Shown here: piece after piece, positions 22,089 through 32,825 of the stretch | How the letters are laid out: every line of letters begins with the position of its first letter | Numbering within the stretch: the stretch's first letter is position 1 | NCBI GenBank assembly: GCA_946902985.2 | Contig: OX336389.2 | Location: forward strand, 791,740,979 to 791,804,978 | Origin: Meconema thalassinum | Lineage: Eukaryota; Arthropoda; Insecta; Orthoptera; Tettigoniidae | Direction of reading: 5' to 3' | Length of the DNA stretch: 64,000 bases | Program-made: the position numbers and the translations under genes | The notes under the pieces: model-generated | Database searches by the model: none | Told to the model about the DNA's origin: nothing | Seen by the model: only the letters and a program-made list of their open reading frames with translations

Positions 22089-22470
22089 ATATATCAGTGT
22101 TACTTAAATATTCTACCTTATATGTTTCATGTTTAACTGAATGGAAGTTCCATAATTTCCACTGGATTTCTGCCAAATTTTGTATGTAGAGTGTATGCCA
22201 TAACAGATAGAGTATATGGGCACATTATCAGATAGAGCAGCGCTACCAAGAACGTATTAATACTTCCTGAGCATTTGAGCCGCAGACTATCAATATCTCA
22301 GAATAAACTGCTCTCTTGGACCTCAATATTTGTGTTACATTTTAAACAAATCGTATAATGCCAATGCTACCGCATATAAGGATATTACTCTAAATCAATC
22401 TAATTGCAGGAATAAGGATTGAATCTTACATTTTAAGAAACGTAGACTATTTAGTTCTATTCGCAACTAC
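22089..22470. repeat. Diverged tandem array, about 145-bp unit (right part)
   Basis: Continuation of the array at 11961-13234 after the LTR element. The words atgtttcatgtttaactgaatg (about 22120) and gctaccaagaacg (about 22240) match the unit. Confidence 0.6.
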
Positions 22471-22720
22471 TTGTTATAACATTTCTAATTGAGTTCGCCT
22501 CAGGCTCGTCTTGTATGAATCATCGTGCTAATAGCACAAACAACCTCTAGGAATGCATCCTGAAGCAAATTGCCAGCCAGCCTCCCAGCGCTTGTATGTT
22601 GCAGCGGGGCAGGCCATCTGGCTCCTAGGCGCATGCGTGTTACAGAACACTTGACTCGCTCTTCCCCTCACTATGACTGGCACCCAGATTGACCGGAAGA
22701 ATGATCTTAGTGAAATGAAT
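22471..22720. other. No gene recognised
   Basis: A somewhat GC-richer patch (about 22540-22690) with no recognisable product. Confidence 0.35.
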
Positions 22721-22724
22721 ATTT

Positions 22725-23050
22725 GCAATTAATGGAAACACGGATGACAGAATCGAGTAAGTTGGGGCTCCAATGATAGTGCGTAACATGCTTCGTGTCT
22801 CAAGCCAACAAACAATGTCTTAGCATAATTACTTGTCATGATATTTGAGTTTCAATAAAAGGTGAAATATGACCATGGAGCAATGATATATTCGCAATTA
22901 TCATATTACACACATCACATAACCAAGTAGGTTGGGGCACAATGCACTGTGACGTGCGTAGTGTCTCAAGCCAACAATGGTAGTCATAGTAGAATTACTG
23001 GTCAAGATATGTCAGTTTTAGTAAACGGTGAAATTACATACAATTAATTT
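22725..23050. repeat. Two tandem units of about 166 bp
   Basis: The words gtaagttggggc (about 22759) and gtaggttggggc (about 22926), and gtgtctcaagccaacaa (about 22796 and 22963), recur in order with the rest of the unit (aattact.gtca.gatat). This is a diverged tandem duplication with no coding content. Confidence 0.65.
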
Positions 23051-23284
23051 AATATATAATATTTCTTCCAATTATATTAATATTTAAGATGATAACATTT
23101 GGCAGCCAGAGTTCAGTGGGCGGGAACAAACAATATGGTACACAAATGATTCCTAATATATAAGGGCGCACAGGAGTTTGTAAATTTAATAGGATGCATT
23201 GAAACACCATTCATAAAAAGTAAACCACAAGTAGTTCCAAGAAGAAGAAATAGCCTATTTTCAAATACCTTACTGATCTTACTT

Positions 23285-23679
23285 AGGGCACGAGAAATGA
23301 AAACGAGATAATAACAAATTTCTCAGCCACCATTTTTAAATTGTCATAACATTCCATTAAATTAGACGTCAGTATATGAAGGCTTGTATGAAGATATACC
23401 GTGCCAAGTTTCACACTGTTCGAATGAAATGTCGCGAGTAAATTCCATTAAAATATTTAAACTTCGTCTGGCCGCCATGTTGGTCTTGTGATCACCAGGT
23501 TATTAAAGGTCCAATAGGTGTACTTAAGTTAATAGCCTCTATTAGCCTACAACATTTCGATTGGATTGCTGTAATAAATTCGTAGATATCGAAAGCCGTC
23601 TAAACATTTCGGATGGTCGCCATGTTGGATTGCTATACAAGGTATATGTAGGCCATAGAGGTTTGTACCATTAGGTGGA

Positions 23680-23739
<60 letters not shown>

Positions 23740-24400
23740 TTCGTATGGACTCGGGTGCCGGTTACAAGCCTTGTTATTTAACGCCCAGAGGGCAGCTTGC
23801 ATGTCGAATTTTGTCGTTCCTTGGAATGCTATGAAAGTCAAGGAGGTTAGATATCTACGTTGCTTGATACGATAGCGCTTTCTAGTAGAGAAAGGAGAAA
23901 CTGTGTGTTGGCGGAAAATCCCGAGATTAATTTTGCCATTATGAACTCAGCCTACTGAATTACAATGGGTCCTTTAACATGCCAAAAACGTATGACATGC
24001 ATGACATGTTTTTTGTCGCCTTTCAAAAATCACTTACCATGACCAGGAGAGAACCTGCTAGCTTGGGGTTGGTAGTCCGACACGATAACCACTCAACCAC
24101 CGTGGGAAGCAGATGAAGATTATTGCGAAGGTTCATTATTAAAACTTTCACTTCGATCGCATGATTAGGGCAAAAGAAATAGAAACTAAATCTTAAAATT
24201 TCGCACAGCCCTTAGCTTGAGGTTATGTAAACAATTGAACAAAATTAGATGTCAGTGCATTACAATATGTATAAACATTTTCTGTACCGAGTTTCACTGC
24301 GCTCGCATGGTTAAGTTGCGAGAGAAATCTATTTAAATGTCTTTATTCGATTGGCCATCATGCTAGTTTTGTGCTTAGCAGGATTTTGAATGCCTCATAC
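23285..24400. repeat. Long diverged direct repeat (about 880-bp spacing)
   Basis: The segment at about 23285-23515 (gggca.gagaaat, tagacgtcagt, ccgtgccaagtttcac, ggccgccatgttggtcttgtg) reappears diverged at about 24165-24385 (tagatgtcagtgcatta, ctgtaccgagtttcac, ggccatcatgctagttttgtg). A third short block (gtcgccatgttggattgc) lies near 23617. It is non-coding and old. Confidence 0.55.
23682..23741 (+). repeat. (TAA)n microsatellite with adjoining repeat
   Basis: About 19 TAA units, followed by atttcgtatggactcgggtg. In my reading this junction resembles the tail of an RTE-type LINE/SINE lying against a SINE-like segment. Only the microsatellite itself is certain. Confidence 0.7.
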
Positions 24401-24509
24401 GTCGACGTTTTGTAGTACTCTTTTTCACCGTACAAAATTTCAAGGTGATATCTCTTACTGTTGTGGAGGTATAGAATGCCAGTGAAATATTGACAACCCC
24501 ATTTTGCAT

Positions 24510-25330
24510 TTTATAACCCCATTAATCTACCTGTTGAGACACTCAACGATTATTTTACAACTACCGGACACACAGTTGACCCTGACATGAAACACAGAAC
24601 TCGGATCGATAATCACATACTTGTTTAGCCTGGGAATATTTTGGGATTGGGATGACAAAGGCCGCTTTCCAAAGCGATGTGATTATTCCCCAGTCAGTAT
24701 ATTATCATCCATCTCCAGATCACTGGAATTTGTCGTCCACGAACAACTCCCCTCCTATTTGCTAGAGCACAATATCCTTGATGAACGCCAATCCGGCTTC
24801 CGCAAAAATCATAGTACTACTGCACTACTCAAGGTCACGGATGACATAAGAAAGGCTATGGATAGTGGGCTAGTAACAATCTTAACACTGCTTGATTTCA
24901 GTAAGGCATTCGATTCTGTTGACCATGACATACGAGTATTACTCTCTTGTCTAATTAAAATTCATATCTGCATGAACAGTATCCAATAAATGGACTCTTA
25001 TCTACATGGACGTTAAAAATGTGTTAAATGTAACTCAATCAAATGTCTTCATGACGTTCAGTCAAGAAAGGAGTCCCTCAGGGTTCAGTCCTTGGACTGC
25101 TCCTGTTTTCGATCCATATAAACGACATTACTTCATCAATCACTAAATGCAAACACCACCTATATGCTGATGATGTACAACGCTACCTGCATTCAGCACT
25201 AGAAAAACTATCGGAAGCAATCTGTACCTTTAATGAAGACTGAACTGAAATCTGTACCTGGACTCACTTAGGCTACATGGACAACGACTCAGTGAGGTTA
25301 ATACTCAAGCAATCGTAATCTCCCACCCGA
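24510..25330 (+). pseudogene. Decayed non-LTR (LINE) reverse transcriptase
   Basis: Relic of a Jockey/CR1-type reverse transcriptase. The best piece (24621-24989) reads PKRCDYSPVSILSSISRSLE, a DERQSGFRKNHSTTALL block, and the catalytic-strand motif LLDFSKAFDSVDHD. After frame changes the plus strand continues with GVPQGSVLGLLLFSI near 25068 and the active-site box LYADDV near 25160. Frameshifts and stops separate the motifs, and the endonuclease end is missing. Upstream, ETLNDYFTTTGHTVD near 24530 belongs to the same protein. It cannot be active. Confidence 0.85.
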
Positions 25331-25759
25331 AAATCCTCCTAAAATACAAATAAATTTATTGGTAGATTTTAACTGGCTTACATTTTAACGAATCCAAGTG
25401 AACAAAATCACCAGTATTCAATATCACAGAAATTATTACAACAGACAAACAGAAATGTTGTCCGGTGATGAGAAGAATTATGTTTACATGTGTTACTTTA
25501 AAAAATCCATTAAACACAAATACAACACGGCGGGAACGTAAATTTCTAATATTTCAGGCTATCTTATAACTTATTCGCAGTGAACCATACCACAGCGAAT
25601 CTTAATTTAGAACTCGCAATCAGTGTACAGGCTCCAATTTGTTCAATTGTTAGCAAAACATTTATGAAAGCGGCCGTTCGAAATGTTAAATGTTTATTTT
25701 AGACTACTTTCGAATTTTGTAAAAAAAAAAGTACTTTTTGATCCACATGGGCCAAGTGT
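25331..25759. other. No gene recognised
   Basis: AT-rich. A short poly-A run lies at about 25720-25729. Nothing else is supported. Confidence 0.35.
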
Positions 25760-26159
25760 CCATATGGCTGTGTGTGTGTATGTGTATTTCTGTCCTCCTC
25801 CTACCAATTGTCAGACAACAGAACCGAATAATACCAAATTTGGTACAGGGGAAGCACTAGTAATGGGCACCTCATTGTCGTGATTTATATCGCCACCATC
25901 TTAAGGAAAAGAAAATGGCAGCTAGCCGAGTGTTCAAAGTTCAAATAGAATTACGACTAAAGCAATTATTGAATTTTTACCAAATTCTGGAAAAACAAAC
26001 TTTTATGTGAGAAGCGTCCGAAACACAAACTACATGCTCATCAGCCGCATAATTTCAAGATGGCAGCTGTTCGCATCTTGCAAGCATTACAATCCATAAA
26101 TTAAGATGCATTGAAACAATGTTCACAGTACTGGACATTCAGGTAGTAATATACCAGGA

Positions 26160-26827
26160 TAACTAAATATGTGGGAAAGCTCCGGGGATTCGTTAGTGGA
26201 CCTGCCAACAAGCAAAACATGTCCCGTAATCATATGGTGCATGTCCGCTCATTGCAGTGTTACAAACATTGTTTGTGGTGTGCATAACACAGACGGCGGC
26301 ACGATGCTAGTTGATCATTTGTGGAGGGCACACAGGCCACTTGTACGTTTCGTCGCAATTCAAGTGCAATCAACTGGATAGGGCTTCAGGGACCGACACC
26401 GTGGCCTGCTCGTTCTCCCGATCTCAACCCATTAGACTTCTACTTATGGGGTCATTAAAGGCTATTGTGTATGCCACCCCAATTCATAACGTGGACATGC
26501 TGCGTCAGCGAATAGAGCATGGATGTCAGCAAATACGAAAGACGCCGGGAATATGGGAGCGTGTGAGACAGTCAATGATGAGGCGCATAGACGCCTGCAT
26601 CACAGCTCGTGGTAGCCATTTTTAGCACCTTCTGTAGAGAACTGTAAGTAGTAACGCACACTTTATCAACTCAAATGACCAACCTGCATAGTGAAGCGGT
26701 CTGTGTTATGTACACCACAAACTATGCTTGCAGCACGAAACGAAAGCAAATACACCATAAGTGGACATGTTTTGCTGGTTGTCATGTCCTCTATCGAATC
26801 CCTGGAGCTTTCACACATATTTAGTTA
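26160..26827 (+). mobile_element. Internally deleted mariner-like transposon
   Basis: The ends are inverted over 33 bases with two mismatches that I see: taactaaatatgtg.gaaag... at 26160-26192 and its reverse complement at 26795-26827. TA lies at each outer edge. Only the C-terminal part of a transposase remains inside. It sits within the 285-bp satellite, whose units resume on both sides. Confidence 0.85.
26300..26625 (+). pseudogene. mariner-like transposase, C-terminal relic
   Basis: The frame that reads WPARSPDLNPLDFYLWG (about 26402-26452) carries the third catalytic position as D (PLD), as in DDD mariner families. It then hits a stop, and the rest continues in another frame: AIVYATPIHNVDMLRQRIEH, then a SMMRRIDACITARGSHF end at 26625. 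The first two catalytic residues have been deleted. Non-functional. Confidence 0.85.
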
Positions 26828-27834
26828 CAACCTGTATACGGACCCTGCGTGACTAGCGTGACAACTACATGAGACTGTATGGTACAATCTGCTGCCATCT
26901 TGAAATTACAAAATATATGGAATATACAAATAAACAACTCCCAAGCTACAATCACGAGCATTAGAGTAGAGGCAGGACAGTATATGAGGCCTGTTTGCCA
27001 AGAAAAAGAACAGACCCTTCGTACATTCATGATGGTGGTTGTACGAACTATTAGAACATAAACGTCGAAAACTCAGAATATTACTGTGTAATTAAAACGA
27101 TTGTCGGCAGGATATGGGTATCATATAAGTGTTATCACCTGCGTTAGTGAAAGGAGTATCATACTGAATATAGCGCACGGCAACCATCATAAAATATCTA
27201 CAAATCAAATTAATAACTCTCTTGGAGCTATTATAACAAAATGTATAAATACGATAGAAATATATAAGTTGCTTTGTGTGCCCAAACCAAAAGAACAGCA
27301 ACTCCATGCATTCAAGATGGCGGCTCTACTTACTACTAAAATATACAAATTAGTAACTCATATTTGCACAATAACGACGGACCTTGGCAGATGATAAGCG
27401 TTATATAAAAGGCCTAAATAGCGTTAATAATTAATTTATCACGCTGATTATAGTGCACAACGGCCATCCTGAAGTGTTATAATTTAAATAAATAACTGCA
27501 TATTTTAGAGCAAAAATAACGCAAAATTAGTGATATCGTATAAACTTACATGCGGTATCGTATACACAAAAGCAAAATGACAGCGACTCCAAACTTTCAG
27601 GATGGCAGCAGGTCGTACTATTAAAGCGTAATAGCAAATCATTCAAAATGTAATTGCGTAATTGAACCTAAACGTAGTGAGGAGGAAGTGTCTTATAAGT
27701 GACCATGCTGAAATAATCCATACGAATAACACACTGAATACAACGCGCGGTGGCCAACTTGTAAATATAGAATATGATAATCAATAACTCAACCATTGGA
27801 TTCCATTTGCCTATTCTTGGGACCTATTAAAGCC

Positions 27835-27965
27835 ATAAATCCCCTTTCCTCCGTGCCATTACAAATCATTAAGAGGCCTGGCCTATCAAGCCATTGTTAC
27901 TCAGTCATTTGGCCTGCAATTTGTGGGGTGGCATTGAGATCAATGCAACGTGTCCGCCCGTGGCA
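27835..27965 (-). repeat. SINE family B 3' fragment, minus strand
   Basis: The words ggcctggcctatcaagcc and ttggcctgcaatttgtgggg match the segment at 51235-51300 (ggcctaggcctaccaagc, ttggcctgcagattttgggg). Old partial copy. Confidence 0.5.
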
Positions 27966-28630
27966 TTAATGTAGGAATTTTTGACCGAGATTACAGCTCC
28001 AACCTTGAAATGCTTTGCCATGGGAGATGAATATAAACCAAATTTATTGAAACGTTTTTCAAAACTCACTGTTTGCCGTCTTGATGGCTTTCACTTCATG
28101 TACACACCACGACGCAATAGCTGAAAAAATGCATTTGGTCTTTCAAAAAGTTACAAGCAAGAAACTGATTTTCAAAATTTTCAGAATCCAGCAACCAGTC
28201 CGAGGAGTGCAGTGAGTGAGAACGGACACCGTATAGTACTCGGGATACAAAGACCGGCTAAGTTTACACAACTTTATTCCACTCTAATGTGTTCTATCAT
28301 TAGAGTATTCGCTACGTTGACAATATATCCACATTACAATAGGCCACCACATTAAACAGGAATGGTTGAATTAGAATCATAAATAAGAAAATAGTATAGA
28401 AAACATCATTCCTGAAGTTCTTCACAATAATAATTCAATAGATTTCAGGTTAACATTCTTAAAATGCATTAATAATAACGCAACAACCATAGAAGTGCTT
28501 CATAACGAATGAGCAATTATATGTGTACGTAAGATAGACACGTTACGGAAGTCTCGCAAAATCGTTTATACATATTTGTGCTTAAATGTAATACACAAAC
28601 ATTGTACATTAGCTATGCCTAAGTGTGCAA
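27966..28630. other. No gene recognised
   Basis: No coding or repeat feature could be supported before the hammerhead-like motif. Confidence 0.35.
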
Positions 28631-28669
28631 GATCTGATGATGATCGCTTGACGATCGAAACATGTCATC
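28631..28669 (+). ncRNA. Hammerhead-ribozyme-like motif, minimal helix III
   Basis: Elements in order: GAT (28631-28633), core CTGATGA (28634-28640), one extra T, helix II GATCG/CGATC (28642-28646 with 28652-28656) closed by CTTGA, core GAAA (28657-28660), a two-pair helix III with loop AT, then GTC, with the expected cut after C28666, and ATC (28667-28669) pairing with the first GAT as helix I. This very short helix III (GAAACATGTC) is the form I know from Penelope-like elements. The extra T between core and helix II, and the three-pair helix I, make self-cleavage uncertain. Confidence 0.6.
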
Positions 28670-28694
28670 CCATTAAGTTCCCCCTCCCTCATTT

Positions 28695-29245
28695 TTGTAC
28701 ATAAAAGCGTGTTATTTTATGATAAATATCTTATTTCAATTTTCTTTCAGAGAAGAATGTAAAAAAACTTGTTTCCGGCCTAATGTTATTGAGCACAATT
28801 TGCGTCAACCGACTGGAAAGCTTTCTTTAATAGAATTAGGCAACACTGAGAAATGGCTTCTATCACTTCTAGAATTCAGTAACCTTTTCGTGGAAGCTAT
28901 TACAGCTATCAACTTGCACTGATAGAGAATTATGTTGCATTGAAACACTGGTGTAGGCATAGAGCGTGTTATTTCGAGATGTTAGGCCATGCTCTGTGAT
29001 TCATGATGACTGACATTTCACCAGCAAATTAGGCTGGCATTTTTAAAGACTGGTTATAAATGGATTGAAATGACGCTCGTGTGGGTTCATATATAATACT
29101 GTAGGCTGTTGCAATGTTCCGGAAGTAGCACCTTTCCTTGGTGTCATTGGCAAGTCCATCTTTACTGTTGTTCTGCGTGGTTGGTGACAGTGTGGACACC
29201 TAGTGGGGGGAAGGAGCGCACACATCTAACCAGAAATTACTAATA
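28695..29245. other. Unrecognised; open frame of 75 codons
   Basis: A plus-strand frame at 28695-28922 follows a possible splice acceptor (ttttctttcag, about 28740-28750). Its peptide (for example KWLLSLLEFSNLFVEAITAI) matches nothing I know. No other evidence for a gene. Confidence 0.25.
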
Positions 29246-29249
29246 CTGG

Positions 29250-30145
29250 CCGCCAAATTCTATTCATGGGTTGGGTCCCCATTGTGCTATTGCAGTTGTA
29301 TGAATTATAAATTTAAAATGCTTCGCTATGTAGTCTGCCGTCGTAGTGTGATGTTCTAGAAATAGATGGTATTTATGTATCTTGGAACGCTACATGACCT
29401 TCCTCACAGGTGTGTTCAGTAACAGCAGGTTTTTCAGTTTGTGATGTTTGTAATGCGTGAAATGATCTATAATTCTGGTTTTTACGCTAGGAATCTTACG
29501 AACACCTCCCGAGGCTAGTGGGTCCATGGTCTCCACGGGGCTCCTGTGAATCTCACTGGTATTCTGTGTCGAACTGTAAATAGTATTTCTTGAGTGTTCT
29601 TCCTATTTTGTCCCTGACGAACCCGATAGTAGGAAGATATGCGTTGTCACTCACTTGTGTCTGCTGTATTTCACAGATGGTTTGTTCCCACGTGCTGCGG
29701 GGTCAGTTTAAAGGTATCGGATTGGGAGTAGCCATCCGCGAGCAGTACGGACGTAAGATGGAACATTTCCTTTTGTAGGTACTGTTTATGAGAGAGGTGA
29801 CTGGGGTAATGGTTTGAGTCCTTGTTCGAATTATTGTTTGTGTGGGTAGGTTTTAGATAAACCTTTAGTGACGTCCATGAATGGTAGGAATTTAAGAGAT
29901 TCTGGTTCCATGGTGAATTGAACATTCGGATGGGTTGAGTTGGGATGCCTGATGAAGTCGGTCAGTGCATTCATGCCGTGTTTCCATACTATAAACGTGT
30001 CGTCTATATAGCGATGCCAAGTAGCGTTTTTTACAGCGCTCTTAAGGGCTATTGTTTCAAACTTCTCCATAGAAATGTTTACGACCACCTGACGTACAGA
30101 GATTTCCATAGTCTCTTCATCTGTTTGCTCAAAAACATATTATTC
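29250..30145 (-). pseudogene. Decayed Penelope-like RT/GIY-YIG gene
   Basis: Minus-strand relic of a protein related to, but clearly different from, the intact one at 4106-6463. From 30145 downward: a worn form of the EQTDGVAMGSP motif (FEQTDEETMEIS), the active-site box YIDDTFIVW (about 30010), FTMEPESLKFLPFMDV, then after a frame change VYLKPTHTNNNSN (matching VYRKPTHTNRYLH of the intact copy). After further shifts comes a piece of the GIY-YIG region, EKPAVTEHTCEEGH, near 29420. Stops and frameshifts occur throughout. The N-terminal half is missing. Confidence 0.85.
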
Positions 30146-30337
30146 TACTGAAATATGTTGTTGTGGGGCAATGGTGGAATACAGCGGCCAAAGTCGTCAG
30201 ATTTTTATGAGCGTTTAAATACTTCAGTATGCCTTCCTCGGAGGGGAAGAAATGCTGGCGGGCCCATGACATAGATGTATTTCACGTAAAAGAACCTACC
30301 ATTGCAATTGGTAGTGCATAGGAAAAGGTGTAGGATA
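30146..30337. other. No gene; repeat-like fragment
   Basis: The words tcggaggggaagaaatgctg and atagatgtatttcacgtaaa look like a piece of an old dispersed repeat. I cannot assign its family. Confidence 0.3.
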
Positions 30338-30339
30338 TA

Positions 30340-30373
30340 CACACATCAAAAAAAGTTTTGCATCACCTCGGTT
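30340..30373 (+). repeat. Tc1 terminal inverted repeat (left)
   Basis: cacacatcaaaaaaagtttt then gcatcacctcggtt; pairs with 31771-31804. Confidence 0.9.
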
Positions 30374-30534
30374 CCAAGAGTTCCGGAACCGTTAAATACA
30401 AAGGGAATAGAGATCAACACAAACAACATTTCAGCTCGTTTTATTGCTCATGAGACCCACACATTGCATGTTGTACCATCATACAGCTAGACTTTCAGCA
30501 TTTGTGGTCCAGATTGCAGTACACACCACTACCT

Positions 30535-31561
30535 CTAATACCCAGTAGCACGTCCTCTTGCATTGATGCATGCCTGTATTCGCCGTGGCATACTATCCAC
30601 AAGTTCATCAAGACACTGTTGGTCCAAATTGTCCCACTCCTCAACGACAATTCGGCGTAAATCTCTCAGAGTGGTTGGTGGGTCAAGACGTCCATAAACA
30701 GCCCTTTTCAACATATCCCAGGCATGTTCGATAGGGTTCATGTCTGGCGAACATGCTGGCCACTGTAGTCGAGCGATGTCGTTATCTTGAAGGAACGCAT
30801 TCACAAGATGTGCACGATGAGGTCGAGAATTGTCGTCCATGAAGACAAATGCCTCTCCAATATTCTGCCGATATGGTTGCACTATGGGTCGGAGGATGTC
30901 ATTCAGGTATTGTAAAGCCGTTTCGGAGCCTTCCATGACCACCAGTGGCGTACGTCGGCCCCACATAATGCCACCCCAAAACATCAGGGAACCACCACCT
31001 TGCTGCACTCGCTGGACAGTGTGTCTAAGACGTTCAGCCTGACCAGGGTGCCTCCAAACACGTCTCCGACGATTGTCTGGTTGAAGGCATATGCGACACT
31101 CATCGGTGAAGAGAACGTGATGCCAATTCCGTGGGGGTCCATTCAGCATGTTGTTGGGCCCATCTGTACCGCGCTGCATGGTGTCGGGGTTGCAAAGCTG
31201 GACCTCGCCATGGACGTCGGGAGTGAAGTTGCGCATCATGCAGCCTATTGCGCACAGTTTGAGTTGAAACACGACGTCCTGTGGCTGAACGAAACGCATT
31301 ATTCAACATGGTGGCATTGCTGTCAGGGTTCCTCCGAGCGGCAATCCGTAAGTAGCGGTCATCCACTACAGTAGTAGCCCTTGGGCGGCCTGAGCGAGGC
31401 CTGTCATCGACAGTTCCTGTATCTCTGTACCTCCTCCATGTCCAAACAACATCGCTTTGGTTCACTCTGAGACGCCTGGAAACTTCCCTTGTTGAGAGCC
31501 CTTCTTGACACAAAGTAACAATGCGGACGCGATCGAACTGCGGTATTGACCTTCTAGGCAT
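30535..31561 (-). pseudogene. Tc1 transposase with one frameshift (DD34E)
   Basis: About 341 residues if read through, the normal size for Tc1. The N-terminal half (31561 to about 31138) has the paired helix-turn-helix region: RIVTLCQEGLSTREVSRRLR, then a GRPRATT hook between the two DNA-binding parts. The catalytic half (to 30535) carries D in HVLFTDECR, the second D in FVFMDDNSRPHRAHL, and E in ACSPDMNPIEHAWDML, so all three catalytic residues survive. The halves lie in different frames. The shift falls at the run of five G at 31133-31137 (C on the coding strand), where one extra base explains it. It would have cut and pasted the element at TA sites. As it stands the full protein cannot be made. 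Confidence 0.93.
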
Positions 31562-31770
31562 GGTAGAACTACAGACAACATGAGCAGCGTACCTTCGTCC
31601 TGGTGGAATGACTGGAACTGATCGGCTGTCGTACCCCCTCCGTCTAATAGGCCCTGCTCATGCATGGTTGTTTACATCTTTGAGCAGTTTTAGTGACATC
31701 TATGAACAGTCAAAGGGACTGTATCTTGGATACAATATACACAGTCAACGTCTATTTGCCGGAGATCTGG

Positions 31771-31804
31771 GAACCGAGGTGATGCAAAAATTTTTTGATG
31801 TGTG
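31771..31804 (-). repeat. Tc1 terminal inverted repeat (right)
   Basis: Pairs with 30340-30373 and is followed by TA. Confidence 0.9.
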
Positions 31805-31806
31805 TA

Positions 31807-32811
31807 TTTGTCTAGTTAGAAACGCTCTATCAAGTTCCAACGTTCGCCGCAAGGTGTTACAGTAGCATCTGGTAGGCAAAGTTGGATCTACTTGAAATTT
31901 AAAATGTTGGAAACCCTCGGGCGTTCAATCAAAATTACCCAGTTATGGCCATTGGCTGCAACATATATTAATTCAGTAGTGGCAAAACCGGCCCCAGTAT
32001 GTAAAAGAAACGGAAAGATAAAGTTAAATTCTATGGGTTAAAGGGTTGTTCACGTGTCAAGAAACATATACATACGAGAAAAATCTTGGTCCATGAGCTG
32101 CAGTACGAGGACTTGAAAAATTACATTAATATTGCAAAATTAATAAATATGATGAAACAAAATGATGATGAAGTTCCAAATAACCACTGCCCGATTGAAG
32201 AAATTTGAAACGTACAAAGTAAGAACCATGCAAAAAGCGGAATTCCATCTCTGGTCCATTCGCACTATAGCGCTCTACTAACTCCGCCAACGAGACAATG
32301 CGTTGCTACGTTTGGTTACACCTACTCGTATTACCTAGCGGTAATGATAAAGTGCTACTATACGCTTTTAATACTATAAACAAAAGTGACGAATTATAAT
32401 ACAAATGTTATAACATAATATACTGTACACTATCTTTCACGTCTTTTTGCAACCTATTAAACTAATTAATTCTTCTTTATATCCTGAAATGTTCATCCAT
32501 CCTGCACAGCACTTACAGCAACACTTTTTCTGCACTTTCTATCTTTATGTATGTATGTTTTTACATTTTTGTACCATTTATTATGTAACATTTTATCAGT
32601 TTAACACTCTGATATGAGCATCATTGTTGTGGCAATAATTATTTCTTGTTTTATGATCCGCCATTTTGTTTTGAATCTTTTATCATAGATAACATGTTGC
32701 TCATACCTTTTATAAAACTGACTTTCTTAAAATATTTCCCCATTACACTGTCATATCTTTAATAAAAGATATGTTATCAAGATCTGTGACAGATTTCTTT
32801 GATAGTGTAAT
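31807..32811. other. No gene; short perfect hairpin near 32751
   Basis: No gene is seen. At about 32751-32772 catatcttt and aaagatatg form a perfect 9-bp inverted repeat with a 4-base loop. Its role is unknown. Confidence 0.4.
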
Positions 32812-32825
32812 ACCGACGTAAGACC

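Larger units (their letters stand above)
25760..27830. repeat. Diverged satellite, about 285-bp unit
   Basis: The word aagatggc.gc (or gatggtgg) recurs near 26046, 27029, 27314 and 27600. The linked word ccatc.tgaaattacaaa recurs near 26893, 27182, 27463 and 27748. The spacing is 281-289 once the 668-bp mariner insertion at 26160-26827 is removed from the first interval. A TG-rich head with accaaatttggtac (25780-25850) begins the array, as in the array at 11961. Confidence 0.65.
30340..31804 (-). mobile_element. Tc1-like transposon, nearly intact
   Basis: A 1,465-bp element between TA dinucleotides (30338-30339 and 31805-31806). The terminal inverted repeats start CACACATCAAAAAA and run about 34 bases with two mismatches that I see (30340-30373 and 31771-31804). 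One transposase gene on the minus strand fills most of it, broken by a single frameshift. Confidence 0.93.

Noticed and set aside
28695..28922. Exon of a gene downstream of the hammerhead-like motif
   Set aside because: One possible acceptor site and a 75-codon frame are not enough. The peptide matches nothing I recognise.
29955..29985. cctgatgaagtc as a hammerhead core
   Set aside because: It is the antisense of the decayed Penelope coding region, with no helix II or GAAA.
30830..31374. Plus-strand frames across the Tc1 element
   Set aside because: Antisense shadows of the transposase gene.
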